Notes under the pieces: generated by a model
The model's database searches: none
What the model was told of the DNA's origin: nothing
What the model saw: only the letters and a program-made list of their open reading frames with translations
Origin: Paenibacillus_D sp047238105
GTDB taxonomy: Bacteria; Bacillota; Bacilli; Paenibacillales; Paenibacillaceae
DNA: 64,000 nucleotides
Direction of reading: 5' to 3'
NCBI RefSeq assembly: GCF_047238105.1
Contig: NZ_JBDFMD010000001.1
Span: 3,472,001-3,536,000 of the forward strand
Program-made: the position numbers and the translations under genes
Shown here: positions 57,169-64,000 of the stretch, one piece after another
Position numbering within the stretch: position 1 is the stretch's first letter
How the letters are laid out: every line of letters starts with the position of its first letter

Positions 57169-57403
57169 GCTTTTCCTGCACACCTTTCTCCCATGCCTCT
57201 TGTTCAAACTGGATAAGATCTGGATTGGCAAATTGTTTTAATGAACCTTTCGCTGTAGGCATACCAGGTGTTTGGGATTTATGCGTACTTGAATCTCCAA
57301 GGGGGAGTATAATTAATTCAACGTCTGTATTACGAAGGCTTTCTGGAAGATCGACGATATGCTTAAGAGCATCGCTGTTTGTTACTTTTCTAACAAAATT
57401 CAT
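57155..57403 (-). CDS. Orphan antitoxin of a VapBC-like pair
   Basis: I start at ATG 57403 (MNFVRKVTNSDALKHIVDLP), six bases after GGAAGGTG. The 82-residue protein has an N-terminal DNA-binding-like half (DALKHIVDLPESLRNTDVELIILPL) and a C-terminal toxin-binding tail (LKQFANPDLIQFEQEAWEKGV). This pattern fits small antitoxins encoded before PIN-domain toxins. Its partner is reduced to a stub (57088-57168), so the antitoxin is an orphan. The region is AT-rich and next to integrase debris. Confidence 0.65.
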   Translation of the reverse strand: MNFVRKVTNSDALKHIVDLPESLRNTDVELIILPLGDSSTHKSQTPGMPTAKGSLKQFANPDLIQFEQEAWEKGVQEKHEHR

Positions 57404-57464
57404 GTTCATCACCTTCCTTAGAATAAGTATAACGAATTTTGAATGAACTCACAATTGCCATTCT

Positions 57465-57693
57465 CACTTTAGGTTCCAGTTGCTATAGAGACTTCTCATG
57501 AGTTCACCGAACTTTTGTACGGCTTCTTTCTTCATTGTTTTTGTTACGTGGAGGTATACTTGCGTTGTAATCGTGTCCTCTTTATGTCTAGTCTTTCCAT
57601 AATCTCATGAATGCCGACTCAAGCCTCAGCCAGCAACGAGGTATGCGTGTGACGCAAAGAGTGAGGGGTTAATGTCTCGTTCAAGCCAGCGAG
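57465..57693 (-). pseudogene. C-terminal remnant of a phage/ICE tyrosine integrase
   Basis: Minus-strand reading gives TPHSLRHTHTSLLAEA, a TGA where Gly is expected, VGIHEIMERL, a frameshift, then HKEDTITTQVYLHVTKTMKK to a stop at 57465. The HxLRHTH box and the QVYLHV tyrosine are the catalytic motifs of Tn916/phage-type integrases. The N-terminal two thirds are gone, so a mobile element has been here and decayed. Confidence 0.8.
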
Positions 57694-57720
57694 CTATAGC
57701 CCATATCCTCGATAACGCTT

Positions 57721-57822
57721 GAGACCGGCAAGTTCCAGGCCTTCCTGGACACGCTGGCGTCGTACCGGAATCAAGTGGAGGTTCTCTCCATTAGTGAGTG
57801 GTATGATGCGCTGGCCGGATAG
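57721..57822 (+). pseudogene. Short C-terminal coding fragment, family unknown
   Basis: The frame reads ETGKFQAFLDTLASYRNQVE then VLSISEWYDALAG and stops, followed by a strong terminator. It looks like the natural end of a protein, but no start is present and I cannot name the family. Confidence 0.35.
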
Positions 57823-57835
57823 TGCTTGTAGCAAA

Positions 57836-57876
57836 AAGAATGTTCGCCCCAGATTGCGGGAGAACATTCTTTTTTT
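57836..57876. terminator. Strong terminator
   Basis: AAAGAATGTTC pairs with GAACATTCTTT, followed by a T run. Confidence 0.85.
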
Positions 57877-57960
57877 CATTGATTAGGGGATTAGGGAACT
57901 ATGACTTTCGTCTCTTGTAGATAAGTTGTGCTCCCGGATGGGTTGGATGCCGCGCTCCAT

Positions 57961-58164
57961 AACCAGGGGTAAAAAGTTACTCGAATCCGACCAAATGGCG
58001 GAAATCCGCCTAACCAGGGGTAAAAAGTTACTTGAACTCGACCGAATGGCGAGAGTTCGCCCAACGAGGGGTAAAAAGTTACTTGAATCCGATCGAATGG
58101 CGGAAGTTCGTCCAACAAGGGGTAAAAAGTTACTCGAATCCGTCCGAATGGTTGATCCGATCAG
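57961..58164. repeat. 51-bp tandem array A (four units) with conserved hairpin
   Basis: Units begin at 57961, 58012, 58063 and 58114 with AACCAGGGGTAAAAAGTTAC or a close variant. Each of the first three has a small hairpin: GGCGGAAATCCGCC (57997), GGCGAGAGTTCGCC (58048), GGCGGAAGTTCGTC (58099). Changes in one arm are matched in the other. The period of 17 codons keeps frames open on both strands, but there is no ribosome site. Confidence 0.85.
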
Positions 58165-58248
58165 GTGTCGGAGGTTGTCCCGATAGCGGCATTGTGTCCG
58201 CACTCCTAGCCAATCTGCGTTAGCAGGTTTTGTTCAATTCGTAAGAAA

Positions 58249-58336
58249 GTATAAGTTTCACATTCATACTCAGCTTAGAATTCTATGGAATGAAACGCGC
58301 TGCACCGCCAAAGACGGCGACAGCCGTTTCACCTTG
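58249..58336. repeat. Dispersed modular repeat, copy 2
   Basis: Its 56-base and 23-base blocks are identical to those of copy 1 at 46640-46756; here only 9 bases separate them. Array B starts directly after. Confidence 0.85.
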
Positions 58337-58339
58337 CTT

Positions 58340-59058
58340 TAAACGACTGCCGGGTATCCGGTCCGCTGCAGCGCACTTTTCTTCCCTTACAGCGCCGCCA
58401 CTGGGCGTCCGGTCCGCAGTAGCGCACTTTTCTTCCCTTGCAGCGCCGCCACGGGGTATCCGGTCCGCAGTAGCGCACTTTTCTTCCCTTGCAGCGCCGC
58501 CACGGGGTATCCGGTCCGCTGCAGCGCACTTTTCTTCCCTTACAGCGCCGCCACGGGGTATCCGGTCCGCTGCAGCGCACTTTTCTTCCCTTACAGCGCC
58601 GCCACTGGGCGTCCGGTCCGCTGCAGCGCACTTTTCTTCCCTTACAGCGCCGCCACGGGGTATCCGGTCCGCTGCAGCGCACTTTTCTTCCCTTACAGCG
58701 CCGCCACGGGGCGTCCGGTCCGCAGTAGCGCACTTTTCTTCCCTTGCAGCGCCGCCACGGGGTATCCGGTCCGCAGTAGCGCACTTTTCTTCCCTTACAG
58801 CGCCGCCACTGGGCGTCCGGTCCGCTGCAGCGCACTTTTCTTCCCTTACAGCGCCGCCACTGGGCGTCCGGTCCGCAGTAGCGCACTTTTCTTCCCTTGC
58901 AGCGCCGCCACTGGGCGTCCGGTCCGCAGTAGCGCACTTTTCTTCCCTTGCAGCGCCGCCACTGGGCGTCCGGTCCGCAGTAGCGCACTTTTCTTCCCTT
59001 ACAGCGCCGCCACTGGGCGTCCGGTCCGCAGTAGCGCATTTTCTTCCCTTGCAGCGCG
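58340..59058. repeat. 51-bp tandem array B (about 14 units)
   Basis: The core CTTCCCTT recurs at 58381 and then every 51 bases to 58993, with a last unit one base short at 59043. Units vary at three places: CTGGGCGTCC or CGGGGTATCC, CTGCAGCGCAC or CAGTAGCGCAC, and TTACAGCG or TTGCAGCG. Both strands are open for about 265-270 codons only because the period is a multiple of three. I regard it as non-coding. Confidence 0.9.
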
Positions 59059-59101
59059 GCCCTCCCGCATCACGGTTCAAGCCACCCGCTGCAGTCCGGG
59101 C

Positions 59102-60535
59102 TTACTGAGGCCCGGCCAGATCGACAGCCCGCAGCAGTACAACACCGGCTTCCGCGAAGGTGACCGGTGCCGCCGGATCGAATACCTGGCCGCTGCGTCC
59201 CTGCAGGATGCCCAGGTCGTGCAAGGCGTACACGCTGTCTCTCGCCCAGGCCGGCAGCGCCCTGTCGTCGGCGAAGCGCTGCGTTCGCGGCGCGCCACCA
59301 TCCGGCAGCTGCAGGGCCCGGGCCAGCATGGCGGCCAATTGGGCGCGCGTGACGGGGCCTTACGGACGAAAGCTGCCGTCCTCGAACCCGCCCGCGATGC
59401 CGGCAGCCGCCACTGCCGCGATGGCTTGCTGCTGAGCGGGGCTAAGACCGCGCACATCGCCGAACGGCACGGCGCCTGGGGACGGCGCGATGTCCAGCGC
59501 GCGCACCAGCAGCTGCACCAGGGTGGCCCTGCTGATCGGCGCGTCGGGGTCGAAGGACCGGCCGGCTGCCGGGCCGTCCCAGATCTGCCGCTCGATCGCC
59601 CGCTGCAGATCTGGCTTCGCCCAGTGCGGCGGGATCGCCGCGTACAGCCGCTGCAGTCGGGTGCGCTCGTCGCAGACGCCTTGCTCCAACTCCAGCTCGC
59701 ACATGTCGGAGCGCAGCTGGGATACCTTCACATCATCGTACCAGATGTAAGAGTCGCGCTCCGGCGCGTACTCCCGTGTACCGCCTCCATAGAACGTGGC
59801 AAAGTACGCTGTATCCACCTTGTCGGCGTTGTTCACGAAGCGCAGGCCCGTCACTTTGGCCGCTGCCTGGCCGTTGTACCAGACCTCGATCTCGCCGTCA
59901 GGCTGAGCCTGGCCGTTCGTCACGGTGTTAACCTTGAGACGCTGGATGACGTGGAACCACTCGCCTCGGGGATAGTGGACCGGCTCCCCGCTGGAATCCG
60001 CAAGGTACACCACATCGCCGTATTGGCCAGGATTGTCCATGGAGTAATAATAGACGGCGGCCTGCCCGGCTTCCCGCCAGAGGAGGCGAGAGCTGAACCC
60101 GTTGTCGCCCGTGCAGGTCTGACCGCCGGAGCAGGCGGCGCCGCCCGCAAGCCCGATCCCCAGCTTGCCTTCTGACCGCCTGGTGCCCCAACTGAAATCC
60201 TCGCTGAACCGCGCCCAAAACGAGACATAATATTCATCGGCCGGCGTCAGCTGGAAAGGAGCCAGATACCCCGATTCGGCAGGACTGTACTGGCCTATGG
60301 GGTAGTAAATCTTTAGCGACTTGTCACCGCTGCGGCTGATCCCGTCGTCGATCCGGCTGCGCTCGTCCCCCAGCACCCACGGGGTGACCCAATCGGCCTC
60401 CGCCCAGTCCTCCAGATGGTAGGGCTGTCCGGACGTCCCCGACTCGAACGATTGCTCCAGCAGCGCAGCCGCCGCGGACGCGCCGCCCAGCGCCAGCAGG
60501 CTGCCTAACATAAGACCCAGCGTAATCTTCTTCAT
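59102..60535 (-). pseudogene. SLH-anchored polysaccharide-lyase-like protein with internal stop
   Basis: From ATG 60535 the frame gives a signal peptide (LGLMLGSLLALGGASAAAA). Next comes a beta-jelly-roll domain of about 250 residues resembling polysaccharide lyases of the PL14 group (YYVSFWARFSEDFSWGTRR, GKLGIGLAGG, YAPERDSYIWYDDVKVS), then SLH motifs. A TAA at 59360-59362 follows EDGSFRP, exactly where Gln or Lys would stand. The same frame continues GPVTRAQLAAMLARALQLP through a further SLH motif to the stop at 59102. A single nonsense change therefore removes the last part of the wall anchor. The start has only a weak ribosome site (AGGAGCATAAGC). Confidence 0.75.
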
Positions 60536-60604
60536 GCTTATGCTCCTACTTTTGTATTGTAAAATGTGTAACCAAGCTTACCTATATTTATCGGCAAACC
60601 AGGT

Positions 60605-61696
60605 CTACTCAATGACCATCTCCTTCACCGTCTCACCTTCAACGAGGACAGGCTGGTAGTAGTTGGCCGCCGGCAGATCCTTCTTGCCTTGCAAGGTTTT
60701 AATCACCCAGTCTGCGGCATCGCGGCCCATCTGTTCCTGCGGATGCGTCAGCGTGGTGAGCTGGATGGGAGCCGTCTTGGCGAGATAGGAGTTGTCCTGA
60801 CCGATGATGGACAGCTCGTCCGGGATGGAGATCTCCAGCCTGCGGCAGGCATGCACGACCTCCAGCCCCACCTCGTCGTTGTAACACACGATAGCTGTCA
60901 ATACGTCCCGGTTTTCTCGCAGAAAGGTGTCCAGATTGGCCGCCAACGCAGGCTTCGAGGCTGTATCAAATGACAGCACCTGCTCCGGGTGGAAACCGAT
61001 CTTGGCTTCGCCCAACGCCTTGATATATCCCTTCATGCGATACTTGCCCTGCAAGTCATCCATTTTGGCGATCAGACCGATCTGCGTATGCCCTTTGGCG
61101 GTCAGCTCCCGCGTCGCCAGATAGCTCGACCGCACATCATCTAGACAGAAGAACGGCACCTCCAGCTCTTCATAGAAAGCATTGATCATGGTGAAGGGTA
61201 TGTCCTGCTCTTTAAACGATAAGTAGTAAGCAATATTCGGATTGTACAAATTGCTTTTAGTGGGCTCCACGATGAGTCCATCCACACCGTAGGACATCAT
61301 CATCTCCAGCGCTTTTTTCTCTTGGGCGACATCATTGTTCGTGCTGGCCAGTAGCAGGGAATAGTTGTCTTCGTTCAGCCGGCTTTCGATGCCGCGGATG
61401 ATGGAGGGAAAGATGTAATCCGAGATGTAGGTTGTGATGACGCCGATTGTCCTGTTGGCGCTACTTGCGCTGGACCGGGTGCGGTATTGTTTGCTGACGT
61501 AGGTCCCCGATCCCTTCTCGCTGCGCAGGAATCCTTCGTTCGACAGCTCCAGGATCGCTTTGCGCACGGTCTGCCGGCTGACGTTGTAGCTCTCCTGCAG
61601 GGCGTATTCGGTCGGGATCTGCTGGCCGATGGCGTACGTTCCCGAGAGGATCCGGCTTTTTATATCATCGATGATGACTTGATACTTGGGCTTCAC
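60605..61696 (-). CDS. araR: AraR, arabinose-responsive repressor (GntR HTH with LacI-type sensor)
   Basis: The N-terminal GntR winged helix (KYQVIIDDIKSRIL, IPTEYALQESYNVSRQTVRKA) is joined to a LacI/periplasmic-type ligand domain (IGVITTYISDYIFPSIIRGIE, GLIVEPTKSN, IGQDNSYLAKT). This is the AraR architecture. I prefer GTG 61696 as start (MKPKYQVI), since the family begins there and a purine-rich site precedes it; GTG 61714 is the alternative. It is divergent from the ribulokinase-araA operon, and an AraR-like operator at 61745 lies between. Arabinose would release repression. Confidence 0.9.
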   Translation of the reverse strand: MKPKYQVIIDDIKSRILSGTYAIGQQIPTEYALQESYNVSRQTVRKAILELSNEGFLRSEKGSGTYVSKQYRTRSSASSANRTIGVITTYISDYIFPSIIRGIESRLNEDNYSLLLASTNNDVAQEKKALEMMMSYGVDGLIVEPTKSNLYNPNIAYYLSFKEQDIPFTMINAFYEELEVPFFCLDDVRSSYLATRELTAKGHTQIGLIAKMDDLQGKYRMKGYIKALGEAKIGFHPEQVLSFDTASKPALAANLDTFLRENRDVLTAIVCYNDEVGLEVVHACRRLEISIPDELSIIGQDNSYLAKTAPIQLTTLTHPQEQMGRDAADWVIKTLQGKKDLPAANYYQPVLVEGETVKEMVIE

Positions 61697-62105
61697 ATCA
61701 TCCACTTCTTTCACTTGTAGGTATAACTAGTATACATCATTGACAAATGTACGTACAAAAAATATACTTAGGCTGACACTTAAAGGAAGCGCATTCTTCA
61801 GACTGTTGACAAATAAAGCCTCAAGGTAACGAATCGTTCTTCCGATCGCTGTTGTTCCCAGATTTCTTGATTTTTGACCCCTTTAAAGGGGGAAATCTGG
61901 GACAGCGTATGCTTCCGAAGCTAGCTTTTCTGCGAAAAGCTTTCAGGCGAACGCTACGCAGCTTATGCTACCGAAGTCGCTTTCTTCCAGAAAGCGTTGA
62001 CCAGAATCGATTCCGCACCCATCGGCTTTTTCAACAGCCTGATTCACCTATAATATACTTAAAATACTTATCATCTACTTTAACAAGAAAGGGATGGACG
62101 TCATC
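61697..62105 (+). other. ara intergenic region with long structured leader
   Basis: About 400 bases separate araR and the kinase gene. After the promoter at 61740-61768 the leader is about 330 bases long. It holds a large hairpin (TCCCAGATTTC with GAAATCTGGGA, enclosing CCCCTTTAAAGGGG, about 61856-61902). Two related modules follow at about 61908-61945 and 61964-62000, each opening TATGCTnCCGAAG with its own hairpin: AGCTTTT/AAAAGCT, then CGCTTTC/GAAAGCG. Confidence 0.65.
61740..61768 (+). promoter_or_regulatory. ara operon promoter with AraR operator in the spacer
   Basis: TTGACA (61740-61745), 17 bases, TATACT (61763-61768). The spacer holds AAATGTACGTACAAAA (61745-61760), whose reverse complement TTTTGTACGTACATTT closely resembles Bacillus AraR boxes. 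On the minus strand TTGTAC in the same site and a TATACT 18 bases away can serve araR, so one site could control both genes. Confidence 0.85.
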
Positions 62106-63722
62106 ATGAATCATGAGCAATGGAAGGAAGCGATCGCTTCGGGCGCTACGTCGCTCGGCATCGAGTTTGGCTCTACCCGCATCAAGGCGGTGCTGATCGA
62201 CCGGCGGTTCGCGACGATCGCCTCCGGCAGCTATGACTGGGAGAACCGGCTGAAGGACGGCTACTGGATGTACGAGCAAGCGGACATCATCACGGGCATG
62301 CAGACAGCCTACCGCGAGCTGAAGCAGGAGGTCGAACGGACGTACGGCATGACGCTGCAGAACGTGGGAGCGATCGGATTCTCGGGCATGATGCACGGAT
62401 ACATGGCCTTCGACAGCGCAGGTGAGCTGCTGGTGCCGTTCCGGACGTGGCGCAATGCGACAACCGGTGCCGCCGCCAAGGAGCTGACGGAGCTGTTCCA
62501 GTTCAACATCCCGGAGCGTTGGAGCATCGCCCACCTGTATCAGGCGATCCTCGGTGGAGAGGAGCATGTGCCCCGGATCGATTCGATCACGACGCTGGCC
62601 GGCTATATCCACCGTGAGCTGACCGGCGAGCGGGCCATCGGCATCGGCGAAGCCTCGGGCATGTTCCCGATCGATGAGGCCACGCGTGGTTACCACCCGG
62701 CGATGGTCCGGCAATTCGACGAGCTGATCGCGGACAAGGGTTACTCCTGGAAGCTCGCTTCCGTGCTGCCCAAGATCTATGTGGCGGGCGAGCGAGCAGG
62801 GACATTGACCGAGGCGGGCGCCCGCCTGCTGGATCCGTCAGGCGATCTGCAGCCGGGGATTCCGCTCTGCCCTCCGGAGGGCGATGCCGGTACAGGCATG
62901 GTCGCGACGAACAGCGTGAAGAAGCGTACCGGCAATATCTCGGTCGGCACGTCCGTCTTTGCGATGATTGTCCTGGACAAGGAACTCTCCCGCGTCTACC
63001 CGGAGATCGATATGGTGACGACGCCGGACGGCAGTCCGGTAGCGATGGCGCATGCCAACAACTGCTCCAGCGATATCAATGCCTGGGTCGGGTTGTTCCG
63101 CGAATTCGCCGAAGCCATGGGCATCGAAGCGGATAGCGCCAAGCTGTTCAGCGTCCTGTTCAACAAGGCGCTCGAAGCGGACCCGGACGGCGGCGGCTTG
63201 CTCAGCTACGGGTACTACTCGGGCGAGAATATTACCGGCATTGATCAGGGACGGCCGCTGTTCGTCCGCTCCCCGGAGAGCAGCTTCAACCTGGCCAACT
63301 TCATGCGCACGCATCTGTTCTCGGCGTTCGGGGCGCTCAAGATCGGCATGGACATCCTGACCGAGCAGGAGCGGGTCGTCATTGACAGCATCCTGGCGCA
63401 CGGCGGTCTGTTCAAGACCCCGGTGGTCGGCCAACGGATCGTCGCTGCGTCGATGAATGTCCCGGTGTCGGTCATGCCGACGGCAGGCGAAGGCGGGGCG
63501 TGGGGCATGGCGCTGCTGGCTTCCTTTATGGCGAACAAGGGCCAAGAGGAGCGGCTGGAGGACTTCCTGGAGAACCAGGTGTTCGGCGATGTCGAGAGCG
63601 TGGAAGTGGCGCCGGATCCCCGGGACGTGCAAGGCTTCGAAGCGTTTATCGAACGCTACCGCAAAGGACTGGCCATCGAGCAGGCGGCCGTTGATCATTT
63701 GATTGAGAACAAGCTGAACTAA
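62106..63722 (+). CDS. FGGY-family ribulokinase (AraB/AraK role)
   Basis: I prefer ATG 62106 (MNHEQWKEAIASG), which aligns with the start of the paralogue at 5268; ATG 62094 lies against the ribosome site. The 538-residue protein has the N-lobe GIEFGSTRIKAVLID, RTWRNATTG, the catalytic-Asp segment PEGDAGTGM (Asp260), NISVGTS, and the C-lobe GEGGAWGMA. Its sequence differs from classical Bacillus AraB and is closer to proteins often labelled xylulokinase. Position between araR and araA makes L-ribulose the likely substrate. I recall a non-orthologous ribulokinase of this kind in clostridia. Confidence 0.85.
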   Translation: MNHEQWKEAIASGATSLGIEFGSTRIKAVLIDRRFATIASGSYDWENRLKDGYWMYEQADIITGMQTAYRELKQEVERTYGMTLQNVGAIGFSGMMHGYMAFDSAGELLVPFRTWRNATTGAAAKELTELFQFNIPERWSIAHLYQAILGGEEHVPRIDSITTLAGYIHRELTGERAIGIGEASGMFPIDEATRGYHPAMVRQFDELIADKGYSWKLASVLPKIYVAGERAGTLTEAGARLLDPSGDLQPGIPLCPPEGDAGTGMVATNSVKKRTGNISVGTSVFAMIVLDKELSRVYPEIDMVTTPDGSPVAMAHANNCSSDINAWVGLFREFAEAMGIEADSAKLFSVLFNKALEADPDGGGLLSYGYYSGENITGIDQGRPLFVRSPESSFNLANFMRTHLFSAFGALKIGMDILTEQERVVIDSILAHGGLFKTPVVGQRIVAASMNVPVSVMPTAGEGGAWGMALLASFMANKGQEERLEDFLENQVFGDVESVEVAPDPRDVQGFEAFIERYRKGLAIEQAAVDHLIENKLN

Positions 63723-63749
63723 ATTCCATCGAAATGAGGTTGATCAAAG

Positions 63750-64000
63750 ATGTCAGCAACAGCAGCAAAAAACTTCTGGTTCGTCGTCGGCTCGCAGCAT
63801 CTGTACGGAGAAGAAGCGCTGGGTGAGGTCAAAGCCAACGCCCAGAAAATCGTTGATAGCCTGAATAATAGCGGTGTACTGCCTTATCCGCTCGTGCTGC
63901 AGGATCTGGCTGTCAGCGCAGACAAGATTACCAGCATCATGAAGGAAGTCAACTACCGCGACGAAGTAGCCGGCGTCATCACCTGGATGCATACATTCTC
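63750..64000 (+). CDS. araA: L-arabinose isomerase (5' end only)
   Basis: The first 83 residues are visible before the window ends. FWFVVGSQHLYGEEALGEV and GVITWMHTF are hallmarks of AraA, which converts L-arabinose to L-ribulose. A GAGGT site lies ten bases before the ATG, 27 bases after the kinase stop. The remainder, with the active site, lies outside the window. Confidence 0.95.
   Translation, partial: MSATAAKNFWFVVGSQHLYGEEALGEVKANAQKIVDSLNNSGVLPYPLVLQDLAVSADKITSIMKEVNYRDEVAGVITWMHTF

Noticed and set aside
57926..58186. Repetitive small protein over array A
   Set aside because: Same reason; the covarying hairpins argue for structure rather than peptide.
57961..59058. CRISPR array
   Set aside because: The units are contiguous near-identical 51-mers with no unique spacers, and no cas genes are present.
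58283..59108. 265-272-codon open frames on both strands in array B
   Set aside because: They exist because a 51-base period keeps one frame open on each strand. No ribosome site, and the units are repeated DNA.

Overview
The window looks like a chromosomal stretch from a Paenibacillus or close relative (Bacillota, fairly GC-rich). The signs are surface proteins ending in SLH domains, a carbohydrate ABC system of the LplB/YtcP permease type with a long lipoprotein binding protein, strong AGGAGG-type ribosome binding sites, and many one-component regulators (MmyB-like XRE, TetR, MarR, IclR, WYL, MocR). I saw no rRNA, tRNA, CRISPR array or intact transposase.

Layout. 1-4884 (minus): the start of a giant secreted VWA/InlB-repeat surface protein that runs off the left edge. 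5268-7018: a FGGY sugar kinase with an internal deletion and a small unknown protein. 7.1-12.8 kb: short-chain dehydrogenases paired with MmyB-like regulators, a MarR gene, and decayed MFS and regulator remnants. 12.8-17.1 kb: an SNF2 helicase operon. 17.3-17.9 kb: a mazEF toxin-antitoxin pair. 18.4-28.1 kb: a two-component system followed by a roughly 2465-residue NHL/Ig-like/SLH surface protein. The upstream regions of the two-component genes and the surface-protein gene share a motif. 28.3-35.3 kb: an IclR-controlled sugar locus (DapA-type lyase, binding lipoprotein, two permeases, cytoplasmic Asp-box protein). 35.6-48.8 kb: small regulator-plus-enzyme modules. 48.9-49.3 kb: a scrambled siderophore-binding-protein pseudogene. 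49.3-56.6 kb: SRPBCC protein, stand-alone trpB, nitroreductase, EamA exporter with divergent MocR regulator, and an oxidoreductase. 57.0-59.1 kb: a decay zone with an orphan antitoxin, a VapC stub, an integrase remnant and two different 51-bp tandem arrays. 59.1-64.0 kb: an SLH-anchored polysaccharide-lyase-like protein broken by a stop, then araR, a FGGY ribulokinase and the start of araA.

How genes work together. The clearest circuits are: the arabinose operon with an AraR box lying inside its promoter spacer; the IclR locus with matching operators on both sides of the intergenic region; two TetR modules with palindromes inside promoter spacers; and the two-component system, whose own upstream region shares sequence blocks with that of the giant surface protein next door. 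Four otherwise intact genes (SLH protein, YtcP permease, FAD monooxygenase, trpB) each carry a one-base excess that breaks the frame. That pattern could mean sequencing insertions as easily as real gene decay.
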